This document shows positions 7,451 to 14,365 of a stretch of 14,408 bases of DNA, piece by piece. This DNA is from Ruminococcus sp. (GTDB taxonomy: Bacteria > Bacillota > Clostridia > Oscillospirales > Acutalibacteraceae), in NCBI GenBank assembly GCA_023667385.1, contig JAMPAE010000020.1, positions 1 through 14,408 on the forward strand. Direction: 5' to 3'. Below the pieces are notes generated by a model. It worked only from the letters and a program-made list of their open reading frames with translations. It had not been told where the DNA came from and did not search any database. Each line of letters begins with the position of its first letter. Position 1 is the first letter of the stretch. Made by a program: the position numbers and the translations under genes.

Positions 7451-7468
7451 TTGCTGCACAGCTTCGTT
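7436..7468 (-). terminator. Intrinsic terminator of the DUF1846 gene
   Basis: On the minus strand AACGAAGC (7468-7461) pairs perfectly with GCTTCGTT (7443-7436). Inside, T-G and GTGC/GTAC extend it to a 13-base-pair stem with two wobble pairs and a seven-base loop. A T-rich run TTTATTAT follows. It starts 12 bases after the stop codon at 7481. Confidence 0.85.
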
Positions 7469-7480
7469 GAGTATGTTTTG

Positions 7481-8983
7481 TTATATATGATAAAGCTTGT
7501 CGTTTTCATAGTCAGGCTCATAGGTCAGGCGGATTCCGAGCTTGCTGAACACCATTGTGTCACGGCTTGAAAGAATGACAGAGCAGTGAGCCTCGGTGTC
7601 TTTCAGTTTCGGTAATGCGCTCAGTGCTTTTGCGGCGTTTTCGTTTGTTGCCGCACTGACGGAAAGCGCAATCAAAATTTCGTCAATGTGAAGCCTGGGA
7701 TTTTCGCTGCCGAGATAGTTCACTTTAAGGCTTTGAACAGGCTCAATCAAACTTGACGGAATCAGTGTAAGCTCATCGTCAATGCCCGAAAGATATTTCA
7801 ATGCATTAAGAATGAGGGCGGATGTTGCGCCGAGAAGATTTTTTGTTTTGCCCGTCAGAATCGTTCCGTCTGCAAGCTCAATTGCGGCGGCAGGTGAGTT
7901 TGTTTCAGCGGCAATTTTGTTTGCGGCAATTGCAACGGCTCTGTCGGAAGATTTGATGCCTGCCTTGTTCATGAGAAATTCGATTTTCTTAACTTCCTCG
8001 TTTGCATCAAGTCCTTTGCGAACATCGCACAGCGCCTTATAATATCTTCTGATGATTTCCTGCTTTGCGGCTTCGGTGACAGCAGCGTCATCAAAAATGC
8101 AGTTGCCTGCCATGTTTACGCCCATGTCGGTTGGTGATTTATATGGCGATGAGCCGTAAATGCGCTCGAAAATTGTGTTGAGCACAGGGAAAACCTCAAT
8201 GTCACGGTTATAGTTGACTGTTGCAATTCCATATGCATCAAGGTGGAACGGATCGATCATGTTAACATCGTTAAGGTCTGCTGTTGCAGCCTCATAGGCA
8301 AGGTTAACAACGTGGATGAGCGGCAGGTTCCAAATTGGGAAGGTTTCAAATTTGGCATATCCTGCGTCGATTCCACGAAGATGCTCGTGATAAAGCTGAG
8401 AAAGGCAGGTTGCCATTTTTCCGCTGCCGGGGCCGGGTGCAGTCACAACAATGAGCTGACGTGTTGTTTCAATGTATTCATTTTTGCCGTATCCGTTTGG
8501 TGAAACAACGTTTTCAACGTTTGACGGATAACCCTCAATGCGATAGTGGGTGAACACGTTCACGCCAAGGGTTTGCAGCTTTGTTTTGAATGCATCTGCT
8601 GCATCCTGGTGGCTGTATTGCGTGATTACAACAGAGCCGACATAAAGTCCGACGCTTCTGAACAGGTCAATGAGCCTGAGCACCTCCATGTCATATGTGA
8701 TGCCGAGGTCGCCACGCCTTTTGTTGCTTTCAATTGCGCCTGCGCTGACTGCAATGACAATTTCGGCTTCATCCTTGAGCTGAAGAAGCATTCTCAGCTT
8801 GCTGTCCGGTGCAAAGCCGGGCAGCACACGTGAAGCGTGGTTGTCATCAAAAAGCTTGCCGCCGAACTCCATGTAAAGCTTGCCGCCAAACTCTGAAATA
8901 CGCTTTCTGATTTGCTCCGATTGCATTTTTATGTATTTATCGTTATCAAAACCTATTTTAAACAAATTCATCACACCGTTCAT
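7481..8983 (-). CDS. DUF1846 / UPF0371 family protein
   Basis: Conserved protein of about 500 residues, full length for the family; its biochemical role is not established. Recognisable blocks are KIGFDNDKYIKMQSE near the N-terminus, GGKLFDDNHASRVLPGF, RRGDLGITYDMEVLRLIDLF, the glycine-rich APGPGSGKMATCLSQLYHEH (P-loop-like), NMIDPFHLDAYG, NYNRDIEVFPVL and YKSPTDMGVNMAGN. The frame opens at a TTG at 8995, but the predicted transcript starts at about 8994, so that start is unlikely. ATG 8983 has a weak GGA site seven bases upstream and is preferred; ATG 8971 is the alternative and is closest to the usual family N-terminus. It is a single-gene transcript with its own promoter and terminator. 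Confidence 0.88.
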   Translation of the reverse strand: MNGVMNLFKIGFDNDKYIKMQSEQIRKRISEFGGKLYMEFGGKLFDDNHASRVLPGFAPDSKLRMLLQLKDEAEIVIAVSAGAIESNKRRGDLGITYDMEVLRLIDLFRSVGLYVGSVVITQYSHQDAADAFKTKLQTLGVNVFTHYRIEGYPSNVENVVSPNGYGKNEYIETTRQLIVVTAPGPGSGKMATCLSQLYHEHLRGIDAGYAKFETFPIWNLPLIHVVNLAYEAATADLNDVNMIDPFHLDAYGIATVNYNRDIEVFPVLNTIFERIYGSSPYKSPTDMGVNMAGNCIFDDAAVTEAAKQEIIRRYYKALCDVRKGLDANEEVKKIEFLMNKAGIKSSDRAVAIAANKIAAETNSPAAAIELADGTILTGKTKNLLGATSALILNALKYLSGIDDELTLIPSSLIEPVQSLKVNYLGSENPRLHIDEILIALSVSAATNENAAKALSALPKLKDTEAHCSVILSSRDTMVFSKLGIRLTYEPDYENDKLYHI

Positions 8984-9000
8984 AAAAAATTCCAATGATA

Positions 9001-9029
9001 ATATTAACAGAAAATGCGACCTTTTTCAA
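9001..9029 (-). promoter_or_regulatory. Promoter of the DUF1846 gene
   Basis: On the minus strand TTGAAA (9029-9024), a 17-base spacer and TAATAT (9006-9001). The implied start near 8994 gives a very short leader before ATG 8983. It is divergent from the nrdR promoter about 55 bases away. Confidence 0.5.
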
Positions 9030-9081
9030 CTGAAAAATTAAATAAAATCATTGCATTGCAGCTAATTTTTTTCATAAGCTG

Positions 9082-9110
9082 TTGTATCTTCGGAATAATT
9101 ATGTTAAACT
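9082..9110 (+). promoter_or_regulatory. Promoter of nrdR
   Basis: TTGTAT at 9082-9087, a 17-base spacer, TAAACT at 9105-9110 preceded by TGT (extended -10). The start is predicted near 9117, giving a leader of about 54 bases. No clear NrdR box (paired ACACwATAT-type sites) was seen here. Confidence 0.55.
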
Positions 9111-9122
9111 AAAAAGCAACAA

Positions 9123-9162
9123 AGCCCATGTTTCCGGGCTATATAAGAAAATGAATGGGGCT
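9123..9162 (+). promoter_or_regulatory. Leader of nrdR with two alternative pairings
   Basis: AGCCC (9123-9127) can pair with GGGCT (9136-9140) as a small hairpin. Alternatively AGCCCAT (9123-9129) can pair, with one bulged G, with ATGGGGCT (9155-9162), which contains the only candidate ribosome binding site (GGGG, 9157-9160). One fold leaves the site open and the other would cover it. Seen as complementarity only; function is inferred. Confidence 0.35.
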
Positions 9163-9170
9163 GATGAAAA

Positions 9171-9626
9171 ATGAAGTGTCCGTTTTGCGGTTATTCCGAA
9201 AGCAAGGTTATTGATTCAAGGCCGACCGATGAGGGCGAAAAAATCAGAAGAAGGCGTGAATGCATTTCCTGCGCAAAAAGGTTTACCACTTATGAAATTA
9301 TTGAAACCGTGCCGATTATCGTTGTGAAAAAAGATAAATCGAGGGAAGCTTTTGACAGAGTAAAGCTTTTCAACGGTATGCTTCGTGCGTGTGAAAAGCG
9401 CCCTGTTTCAATTTCACAAATTGAAAACGTTGTCAGTTCAATTGAGGCTGAGCTGCAAAACTCACTTGACCGTGAGGTAACATCTGTGCACATCGGCGAG
9501 CTTGCAATGGAAAAGCTCAAAGAGCTTGATGAGGTTGCTTATGTTCGCTTTGCATCGGTCTATCGTCAGTTCAAGGACATCAACACATTCATGGAAGAGC
9601 TTGCAAAGCTGCTTGGTGAAAAGTAA
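9171..9626 (+). CDS. nrdR: Transcriptional repressor NrdR
   Basis: Zinc-ribbon/ATP-cone repressor of ribonucleotide reductase operons; it binds NrdR boxes depending on its ATP/dATP state. At 151 residues it is normal length. The zinc ribbon ligands are C3, C6, C31 and C34 (CPFC and CISC), followed by the arginine-rich RRRREC stretch and the hallmark RFTTYE. The ATP-cone occupies about residues 49-139 (VKKDKSREAFDRVKL through YVRFASVYRQF). The start matches the universal MKCPFCG N-terminus although its ribosome site is only GGGG at 9157-9160. No ribonucleotide reductase gene is in the window, so its targets lie elsewhere. It is a single-gene transcript ending at the hairpin at 9684. Confidence 0.97.
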   Translation: MKCPFCGYSESKVIDSRPTDEGEKIRRRRECISCAKRFTTYEIIETVPIIVVKKDKSREAFDRVKLFNGMLRACEKRPVSISQIENVVSSIEAELQNSLDREVTSVHIGELAMEKLKELDEVAYVRFASVYRQFKDINTFMEELAKLLGEK

Positions 9627-9683
9627 AATGCAGATAAATTGTGCAAAAGCGTGAAAATAAAAGAAAATAAGAGCTAAATTAAC

Positions 9684-9718
9684 AAACTGCCTGAAACTGA
9701 TGAATTTCAGGCAGTTTT
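9684..9718 (+). terminator. Intrinsic terminator of nrdR
   Basis: AAACTGCCTGAAA (9684-9696) pairs perfectly over 13 bases with TTTCAGGCAGTTT (9705-9717), with an eight-base loop and a short T run after it (TTTTATCTTT). The 57 bases between the nrdR stop and the stem hold nothing recognisable. Confidence 0.85.
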
Positions 9719-9733
9719 ATCTTTAAATCACAT

Positions 9734-9762
9734 TTGAAGTTCATAAGAACTTATAATATAAT
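9734..9762 (+). promoter_or_regulatory. Promoter with no protein-coding gene downstream
   Basis: TTGAAG at 9734-9739, a 17-base spacer and a perfect TATAAT at 9757-9762, just after the nrdR terminator. A second TATAAT overlaps at 9752-9757. The predicted start is near 9769 and reads into the structured region described next. No ORF with a ribosome site follows on this strand. Confidence 0.7.
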
Positions 9763-9768
9763 TCAATC

Positions 9769-9938
9769 ACAACAAAACAAGAAGCCGTGATGAATCTAAA
9801 TTTGTGGCTGTCCGATGACGAGCGGACATAGACGGCACGGCTCTTGCAGTTGAAATTTATCGGTTAAACCGCAGGCAATACATAAAACCATAACAATAAA
9901 AAAACAAAACAGCCGGCGGTTTAATCTGATATTTTTTT
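9769..9938 (+). ncRNA. Candidate structured non-coding RNA, about 170 nt
   Basis: Unrecognised. From the predicted start the RNA would form an outer helix AGCCGTG (9783-9789) with CACGGCT (9836-9842), extended by AAG/CTT past one bulged A. It encloses a hairpin TGTCCG/CGGACA (9809-9814/9823-9828) with loop ATGACGAG and single-stranded joints of 19 and 7 bases. Further on, TTAAACCGC (9864-9872) pairs with GCGGTTTAA (9916-9924) around a 43-base A-rich loop; seven T residues follow at 9932-9938, a plausible end. The 3' part overlaps the end of the convergent gene at 9921. I could not match it to 6S, SRP, tmRNA, T-box or a common riboswitch. A riboswitch is unlikely because no gene follows on this strand. 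The exact 3' end is uncertain. Confidence 0.5.
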
Positions 9939-10241
9939 GATTCCCTTCATGACAACTTTTCCAAGCTTCGGAATTTTCATGAAGGCTTTTATTTTTCCGC
10001 TTTCTTCAAACGTGATTTTTGATTCAACAACGCTTTTCGGCATGATTGAAAGTGTGCCTGTGCCGCAAAGCGAATTGTTTTCCCTGTGAATTTCGTTGAT
10101 GTGAACCCCAACCTTGTCCATCGGCTTTGGCAGCTTCAATTCAAGGCTGAACTGCTCGCCGAATTGAAGAATTGTGAAATTAACCTCGCCTTTAAGGAAG
10201 ATTGTTGAAACCGTTCCAACATATTTCCCTGCAAACTCCAT
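9921..10241 (-). CDS. Hypothetical protein, 106 residues
   Basis: Not recognised. It begins MEFAGKYVGTVSTIFLKGEV and ends MKGIKKISD. It has no signal peptide or membrane segment, is rich in alternating hydrophobic/polar stretches (VNFTILQF, FSLELKLP, GTLSIMP, ESKITFEESG) and fits a small beta-sandwich or barrel in the cytoplasm, which is an inference. The frame extends to 10310, but the promoter covers that region; ATG 10241 has AGAGGT at 10256-10251 nine bases upstream and is the likely start. It is convergent with the candidate RNA, whose 3' helix includes this gene's stop codon. No good terminator follows, only T-rich sequence. The single-gene unit is divergent from PFOR. Confidence 0.75.
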   Translation of the reverse strand: MEFAGKYVGTVSTIFLKGEVNFTILQFGEQFSLELKLPKPMDKVGVHINEIHRENNSLCGTGTLSIMPKSVVESKITFEESGKIKAFMKIPKLGKVVMKGIKKISD

Positions 10242-10281
10242 GTTAAAATTACCTCTGTTCTGACTGTTTCTTAATGGATTT

Positions 10282-10310
10282 ATTATACACAAAAGGGAGC
10301 AAATAGTCAA
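10282..10310 (-). promoter_or_regulatory. Promoter of the 106-residue protein gene
   Basis: On the minus strand TTGACT (10310-10305), a 17-base spacer and a perfect TATAAT (10287-10282). The predicted start is near 10275, giving a leader of about 34 bases to ATG 10241. Confidence 0.75.
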
Positions 10311-10379
10311 AAGTTAACATAAATATACAATTTTTTGTCATTCTTTAGTAATATTTTTCATTTTTTTGCTGAATGCTTA

Positions 10380-10408
10380 TTTACAATCAGGGCTTTTGGT
10401 GATATAAT
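10380..10408 (+). promoter_or_regulatory. Promoter of the PFOR gene
   Basis: TTTACA (10380-10385), a 17-base spacer and a perfect TATAAT (10403-10408) preceded by TGA (extended -10). It fits a highly expressed central-metabolism gene. The predicted start is near 10415, with a leader of about 50 bases ending in GGGAGG (10451-10456), eight bases before ATG. Confidence 0.8.
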
Positions 10409-10464
10409 TTATCGTAATTGGTTTATTCATTTTATCCTAAAAATCCACAAGGGAGGAAATTCCA

Positions 10465-13400
10465 ATGGCAAGAAAAACTAAAACAATGGATGGTAACAGT
10501 GCCGCCGCTCACGTGTCATATGCGTTTACGGAAGTTGCTGCTATTTATCCGATTACTCCGTCATCAAACATGGCAGAGGTTACGGACGTAATGTCCTCAA
10601 AAAATGTTAAAAACCTTTTCGGTCAAAAGGTAAAAATTGCTGAAATGCAGTCAGAAGGCGGCGCAGCAGGTGCTGTTCACGGCTCACTTTTAACAGGTGC
10701 GCTCACAACAACCTATACCGCTTCTCAGGGCTTGCTGCTCATGATTCCGAATATGTATAAAATCGCAGGTGAGCTTCTTCCGAGCGTAATTCATGTTGCT
10801 GCCCGAACAATTGCAACCCACGCACTCACAATTTTCGGCGATCATTCAGACATTTATGCCTGCCGTCAAACAGGTTATGCAATGCTTTGCTCAGGCAACG
10901 TTCAGGAAGTTATGGACCTTGGCGCAGTTGCTCACCTTTCAACAATCAAGGGTCGTGTTCCGTTCATGCACTTCTTTGATGGTTTCCGCACTTCTCACGA
11001 AGTTCAGAAAATCGAAGTTTGGGACTATAAAGACCTTGCAGATATGCTTGACTGGGACGCTGTTGACGCATTCCGCCGCCGTGCTCTCAATCCTGAGCAT
11101 CCTGTTCTTCACGGTTCAGCTCAGAACCCTGACATCTATTTCCAGGCTTGCGAAGCCCGCAACAAATATTACGAGGACATCGTTGACATCACTGAGGATT
11201 ACATGAACAAAGTCAACGATAAGCTCGGCACCAACTATAAGCTCTTCAACTATTACGGTGCACCCGATGCAGAAAGAGTTATCGTCGCAATGGGTTCAAC
11301 CTGTGACACAATTGAAGAAACAATTGACTATCTCACCGCTAAGGGCGAAAAAGTCGGCCTTGTTAAGGTTCGTCTTTACAGACCGTTCTCAGCAAAGCAC
11401 CTTGTTGATGCTATTCCTGACACTGTTAAGGCAATTTCTGTTCTTGACAGAACCAAGGAACCCGGCTCATACGGTGAACCGCTTTATCTTGACGTTGTTG
11501 CCGCTTTGAGAGAATCAAAGTTTGCAAACGTTCCTGTTTACGGCGGACGTTATGCTCTCGGCTCAAAGGATACCAACCCGTCACACGTTATCTCAATTTA
11601 CCGCAACATGGAAGCAGAAAATCCAAAGCCGCATTTCACTGTTGCAATCAACGATGACGTCACAAACCTTTCACTTCCTGTCACCGAAACTCCCGACACA
11701 ACTCCGGCAGGCACAACAAACTGCAAGTTCTGGGGTCTTGGTGCTGACGGTACTGTTGGTGCAAACAAAAACTCAATCAAAATCATCGGCGATAACACCG
11801 ATATGTACGCTCAGGGTTACTTCTCATATGACTCTAAGAAATCAGGCGGCTTGACTGTTTCACATCTTCGCTTCGGCAAAACTCCAATCAAGTCAACCTA
11901 TCTCATCAACAAAGCAAACTTCGTTGCCTGCCATAATCCGGCATATCTTTATAAGTATCCGATGGTTCAGGACCTTGTTCCGGGCGGCACATTCCTGCTT
12001 AACTGCTCATGGGATGCAGCAGGTCTTGAGGAAAATCTCCCCGGCTCTGTTAAAAAGTGCATTGCTGAAAACAACATTCAGTTCTATACCATTGACGCAA
12101 CACACATCGCAAAGCAGCTTGGCCTCGGCGGACGTGTTAACACCATTTTGCAGTCTGCATTCTTCGGCCTTTCAAACATCATTCCTGCCGATAAGGCAAT
12201 TGAACTGATGAAAGACGCTGCAACAAGATCATACAGCAAAAAGGGTATGGACATTGTTGAGCTTAACCACAAGGCCATCGAAAAAGGTATCGGCAGTGTT
12301 GTTAAAGTTGAAGTTCCTGCTTCATGGAAAGATGCGGAAATTGAAACACGTTCATTTGAAGTTGTTTCAGACAGAGCAGACGTTAAGAAGTATGTTGAAG
12401 AAATTCTCAACCCGACTTCGGCTCAGCTTGGTGACACACTTCCTGTTTCAACCTTCCTTGACACAGTTGACGGTGCATTGCCGCAGGGCACAGCCGCATT
12501 TGAAAAGAGAGGCGTTGCAGTTGACGTTCCGACATGGCTCCCCGAAAACTGCATCCAGTGCGGCATCTGCTCATATGTTTGCCCGCACGCAGTAATCCGT
12601 CCGTTCGCAATGAATGCTGATGAAACCGCTGCTGCTCCTGAGGGAACAAAATCAGTTCCGATGACAGGCATGGCAAATTATAACTTCGCAATCGGCGTTT
12701 CAGTCATGGACTGCACAGGCTGCGGCTCATGCGCAAACGTTTGCCCGGGCAAGAAGGGCGAAAAGGCAATTGTGATGAACGAGCTTGATTCTCAGGCTTC
12801 TCAGCAGAAATCATATGATTATCTCTATTCTCTTGACGAAAAGCCGGAAGTTCTTGAAAAGTTCAAGGATTCAACCGTTAAGGGCAGCCAGCTCAGAACT
12901 CCGCTTCTTGAGTTCTCAGGTGCTTGCGCAGGCTGCGGTGAAACACCGTATGCAAAGCTTGTAACTCAGCTTTACGGCGACAGAATGTATCTTGCAAACG
13001 CAACAGGTTGTTCTTCAATTTGGGGCGGCAGTGCTCCAAGCACACCATATACAGTAAACAAAAAAGGCCACGGCCCTGCATGGGGTAACTCATTGTTTGA
13101 GGATAACGCAGAGTTCGGCTATGGTATGTTGATTGCTCAGCAAGCCATCAGAAACAGACTTGCTGAAAAAGTTCAGCTTCTTGCTGAAAATTGCCCGAAG
13201 GAAGCAGTTGCTTCTGCTGCAAAGGCATGGCTTGATACTAAAGAAGACGGCGTTGCAAACGCAGCCGCATCAAAGGCTCTTGTTGCAGCTCTCAATGAAA
13301 ACGAAATTGATTGCTGTGAAGCAGGTGCAGCAGCCGCTAAGGACATCCTTAAAGACGCTGATTACCTTGCAAAGAAATCACAGTGGATCTTCGGCGGCGA

Positions 13401-14040
13401 CGGCTGGGCATATGACATCGGCTTCGGCGGTCTTGACCATGTAATCGCTTCACATCAGAACGTAAACATCGTTGTGTTCGACACCGAGGTTTATTCAAAC
13501 ACAGGCGGACAGGCTTCAAAGGCAACTCCAACAGGCGCAATTGCTCAGTTTGCAGCAATGGGTAAGGAAGTTAAGAAGAAAGATCTTGCTCAAATTGCAA
13601 TGAGCTATGGCTATGTATATGTTGCACAGGTTGCAATGGGCGCAGACTATGCTCAGTGCCTCAAGGCATTCAAGGAAGCTGAAAGCTATGACGGTCCATC
13701 AATCATCATCGCTTATGCACCGTGCATCAACCACGGCATCAAGGGCGGCATGGGCATCAGCATGACCGAAGAAAAGAAAGCTGTTGCAGCAGGCTATTGG
13801 CACAACTTCCGCTTTGACCCAAGACTCAAAGCAGAGGGCAAGAACCCGCTCACAATCGACAGCAAAGACCCAACAGCAGAGTATGTTGACTTCATCAAGG
13901 GCGAAGCACGTTATGCAAGACTTACCCGTGAGTTCCCCGAAAGAGCTGAAGCACTTTACACTGCAAGCGCAGAGATGGCAAAAGAAAAATATGAACATCT
14001 CAAGAAGCTCAAGGCACTTTATGAGCCCGACGCTGAATAA
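10465..14040 (+). CDS. nifJ: Pyruvate:ferredoxin (flavodoxin) oxidoreductase, single-chain
   Basis: Converts pyruvate and CoA to acetyl-CoA and CO2 while reducing ferredoxin, with thiamine diphosphate (TPP); cytoplasmic. The 1,191 residues are the usual length for the homodimeric enzyme. Domain I starts with AAHVSYAFTEVAAIYPITPSS; the CoA-side domain II and the gamma domain follow (the latter around GLTVSHLRFG). A ferredoxin-like domain has clusters at C696/C699/C702/C706 (CIQCGICSYVCP) and C750/C753/C756/C760 (CTGCGSCANVCPG). The proximal cluster ligands are C821, C824, C849 and C1087 (CAGC, TGCSS, PCINHG). The TPP motif begins GDGWAYDIG (GDG 978-980) and runs to NTGGQASKATPTGA. All ligands expected from the Desulfovibrio africanus enzyme are present. 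Codon use is biased toward GCA, CTT and TCA, consistent with strong expression. Monocistronic. Confidence 0.98.
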   Translation: MARKTKTMDGNSAAAHVSYAFTEVAAIYPITPSSNMAEVTDVMSSKNVKNLFGQKVKIAEMQSEGGAAGAVHGSLLTGALTTTYTASQGLLLMIPNMYKIAGELLPSVIHVAARTIATHALTIFGDHSDIYACRQTGYAMLCSGNVQEVMDLGAVAHLSTIKGRVPFMHFFDGFRTSHEVQKIEVWDYKDLADMLDWDAVDAFRRRALNPEHPVLHGSAQNPDIYFQACEARNKYYEDIVDITEDYMNKVNDKLGTNYKLFNYYGAPDAERVIVAMGSTCDTIEETIDYLTAKGEKVGLVKVRLYRPFSAKHLVDAIPDTVKAISVLDRTKEPGSYGEPLYLDVVAALRESKFANVPVYGGRYALGSKDTNPSHVISIYRNMEAENPKPHFTVAINDDVTNLSLPVTETPDTTPAGTTNCKFWGLGADGTVGANKNSIKIIGDNTDMYAQGYFSYDSKKSGGLTVSHLRFGKTPIKSTYLINKANFVACHNPAYLYKYPMVQDLVPGGTFLLNCSWDAAGLEENLPGSVKKCIAENNIQFYTIDATHIAKQLGLGGRVNTILQSAFFGLSNIIPADKAIELMKDAATRSYSKKGMDIVELNHKAIEKGIGSVVKVEVPASWKDAEIETRSFEVVSDRADVKKYVEEILNPTSAQLGDTLPVSTFLDTVDGALPQGTAAFEKRGVAVDVPTWLPENCIQCGICSYVCPHAVIRPFAMNADETAAAPEGTKSVPMTGMANYNFAIGVSVMDCTGCGSCANVCPGKKGEKAIVMNELDSQASQQKSYDYLYSLDEKPEVLEKFKDSTVKGSQLRTPLLEFSGACAGCGETPYAKLVTQLYGDRMYLANATGCSSIWGGSAPSTPYTVNKKGHGPAWGNSLFEDNAEFGYGMLIAQQAIRNRLAEKVQLLAENCPKEAVASAAKAWLDTKEDGVANAAASKALVAALNENEIDCCEAGAAAAKDILKDADYLAKKSQWIFGGDGWAYDIGFGGLDHVIASHQNVNIVVFDTEVYSNTGGQASKATPTGAIAQFAAMGKEVKKKDLAQIAMSYGYVYVAQVAMGADYAQCLKAFKEAESYDGPSIIIAYAPCINHGIKGGMGISMTEEKKAVAAGYWHNFRFDPRLKAEGKNPLTIDSKDPTAEYVDFIKGEARYARLTREFPERAEALYTASAEMAKEKYEHLKKLKALYEPDAE

Positions 14041-14055
14041 GCTGAAAACAAAATT

Positions 14056-14083
14056 AAAAGGCAGTCGCAAGGCTGCCTTTTTT
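14056..14083 (+). terminator. Intrinsic terminator of the PFOR gene
   Basis: AAAAGGCAGTC (14056-14066) pairs over 11 bases (one wobble) with GGCTGCCTTTT (14071-14081) around a GCAA tetraloop, followed by TTTTTT and then a second TTTTTT run at 14087-14092. It begins 15 bases after the stop codon. Confidence 0.92.
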
Positions 14084-14133
14084 GTCTTTTTTGGTATTGC
14101 GGGTGGGATGTTGCCAACCGCAGGATTGCTGCC

Positions 14134-14258
14134 GCAGAATTTGATTCTGCAACAAAAACCTGCAAAAATGTGACAGAAATGCTCGATTCTGCAACAGAAT
14201 CAATTGAAAATACAACATAAACCCATGAAAACGCATCAAAATGTTGCAGAAACGCAAC
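14134..14258. repeat. Cluster of short direct and inverted repeats built on TTCTGCAACA
   Basis: ATTCTGCAACA occurs at 14144-14154 and 14186-14196, and its complement TGTTGCAGAA at 14242-14251. Three small hairpins result: GCAGAAT-TTG-ATTCTGC (14134-14150), GATTCTG-CAA-CAGAATC (14185-14201) and GTTGC/GCAAC (14243-14247/14254-14258). No ORF with a ribosome site is present. The region 14084-14408 as a whole has no credible gene. Confidence 0.6.
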
Positions 14259-14265
14259 AAATAAA

Positions 14266-14305
14266 AGAAAATAAAAGTAAAGAAAATAAAAGTAAAGAAA
14301 AGTAA
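14266..14305. repeat. A-rich 15-base tandem repeat
   Basis: AGAAAATAAAAGTAA is present twice in perfect tandem (14266-14280 and 14281-14295), followed by a shortened third copy AGAAAAGTAA (14296-14305). On the minus strand this is a T-rich stretch. Confidence 0.7.
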
Positions 14306-14316
14306 ATAAAATGAAT

Positions 14317-14338
14317 GTAGGGGCGACCATCGGTCGCC
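14317..14338. repeat. Intergenic palindrome of the GTAGGGGCGACC type
   Basis: GGCGACC (14322-14328) pairs with GGTCGCC (14332-14338) around ATC, preceded by GTAG. From memory, short GC-rich palindromes led by GTAGGGGCG recur between genes in many gut Clostridia; this is recall, not a search result. GC content is clearly higher than in the adjoining A-rich repeat. Confidence 0.5.
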
Positions 14339-14365
14339 AGTGAAGGTTTTGAGGAATGCTTTTTT

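Noticed and set aside
8851..8893. 19-base near-identical direct repeat (24-base period) in the DUF1846 gene, giving EFGGKLYMEFGGKLF
   Set aside because: The family normally has a similar repeated phrase here (KLYLEFGGKLF), and the spacing is eight codons; it looks like ordinary protein sequence, not a recent duplication.
8996..9170. NrdR operator box in the nrdR/DUF1846 divergent region
   Set aside because: No pair of 16-base NrdR-type sites could be found, so autoregulation is not supported by what I can see.
9697..9704. CTGATGA word resembling a hammerhead ribozyme core
   Set aside because: It is simply the loop of the nrdR terminator; the other hammerhead helices and core residues are absent.
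14019..14330. 103-codon minus-strand frame covering the repeat region after PFOR
   Set aside because: It spans the terminator and the tandem repeat, has low-complexity Phe/Tyr-rich content and lacks a ribosome site.
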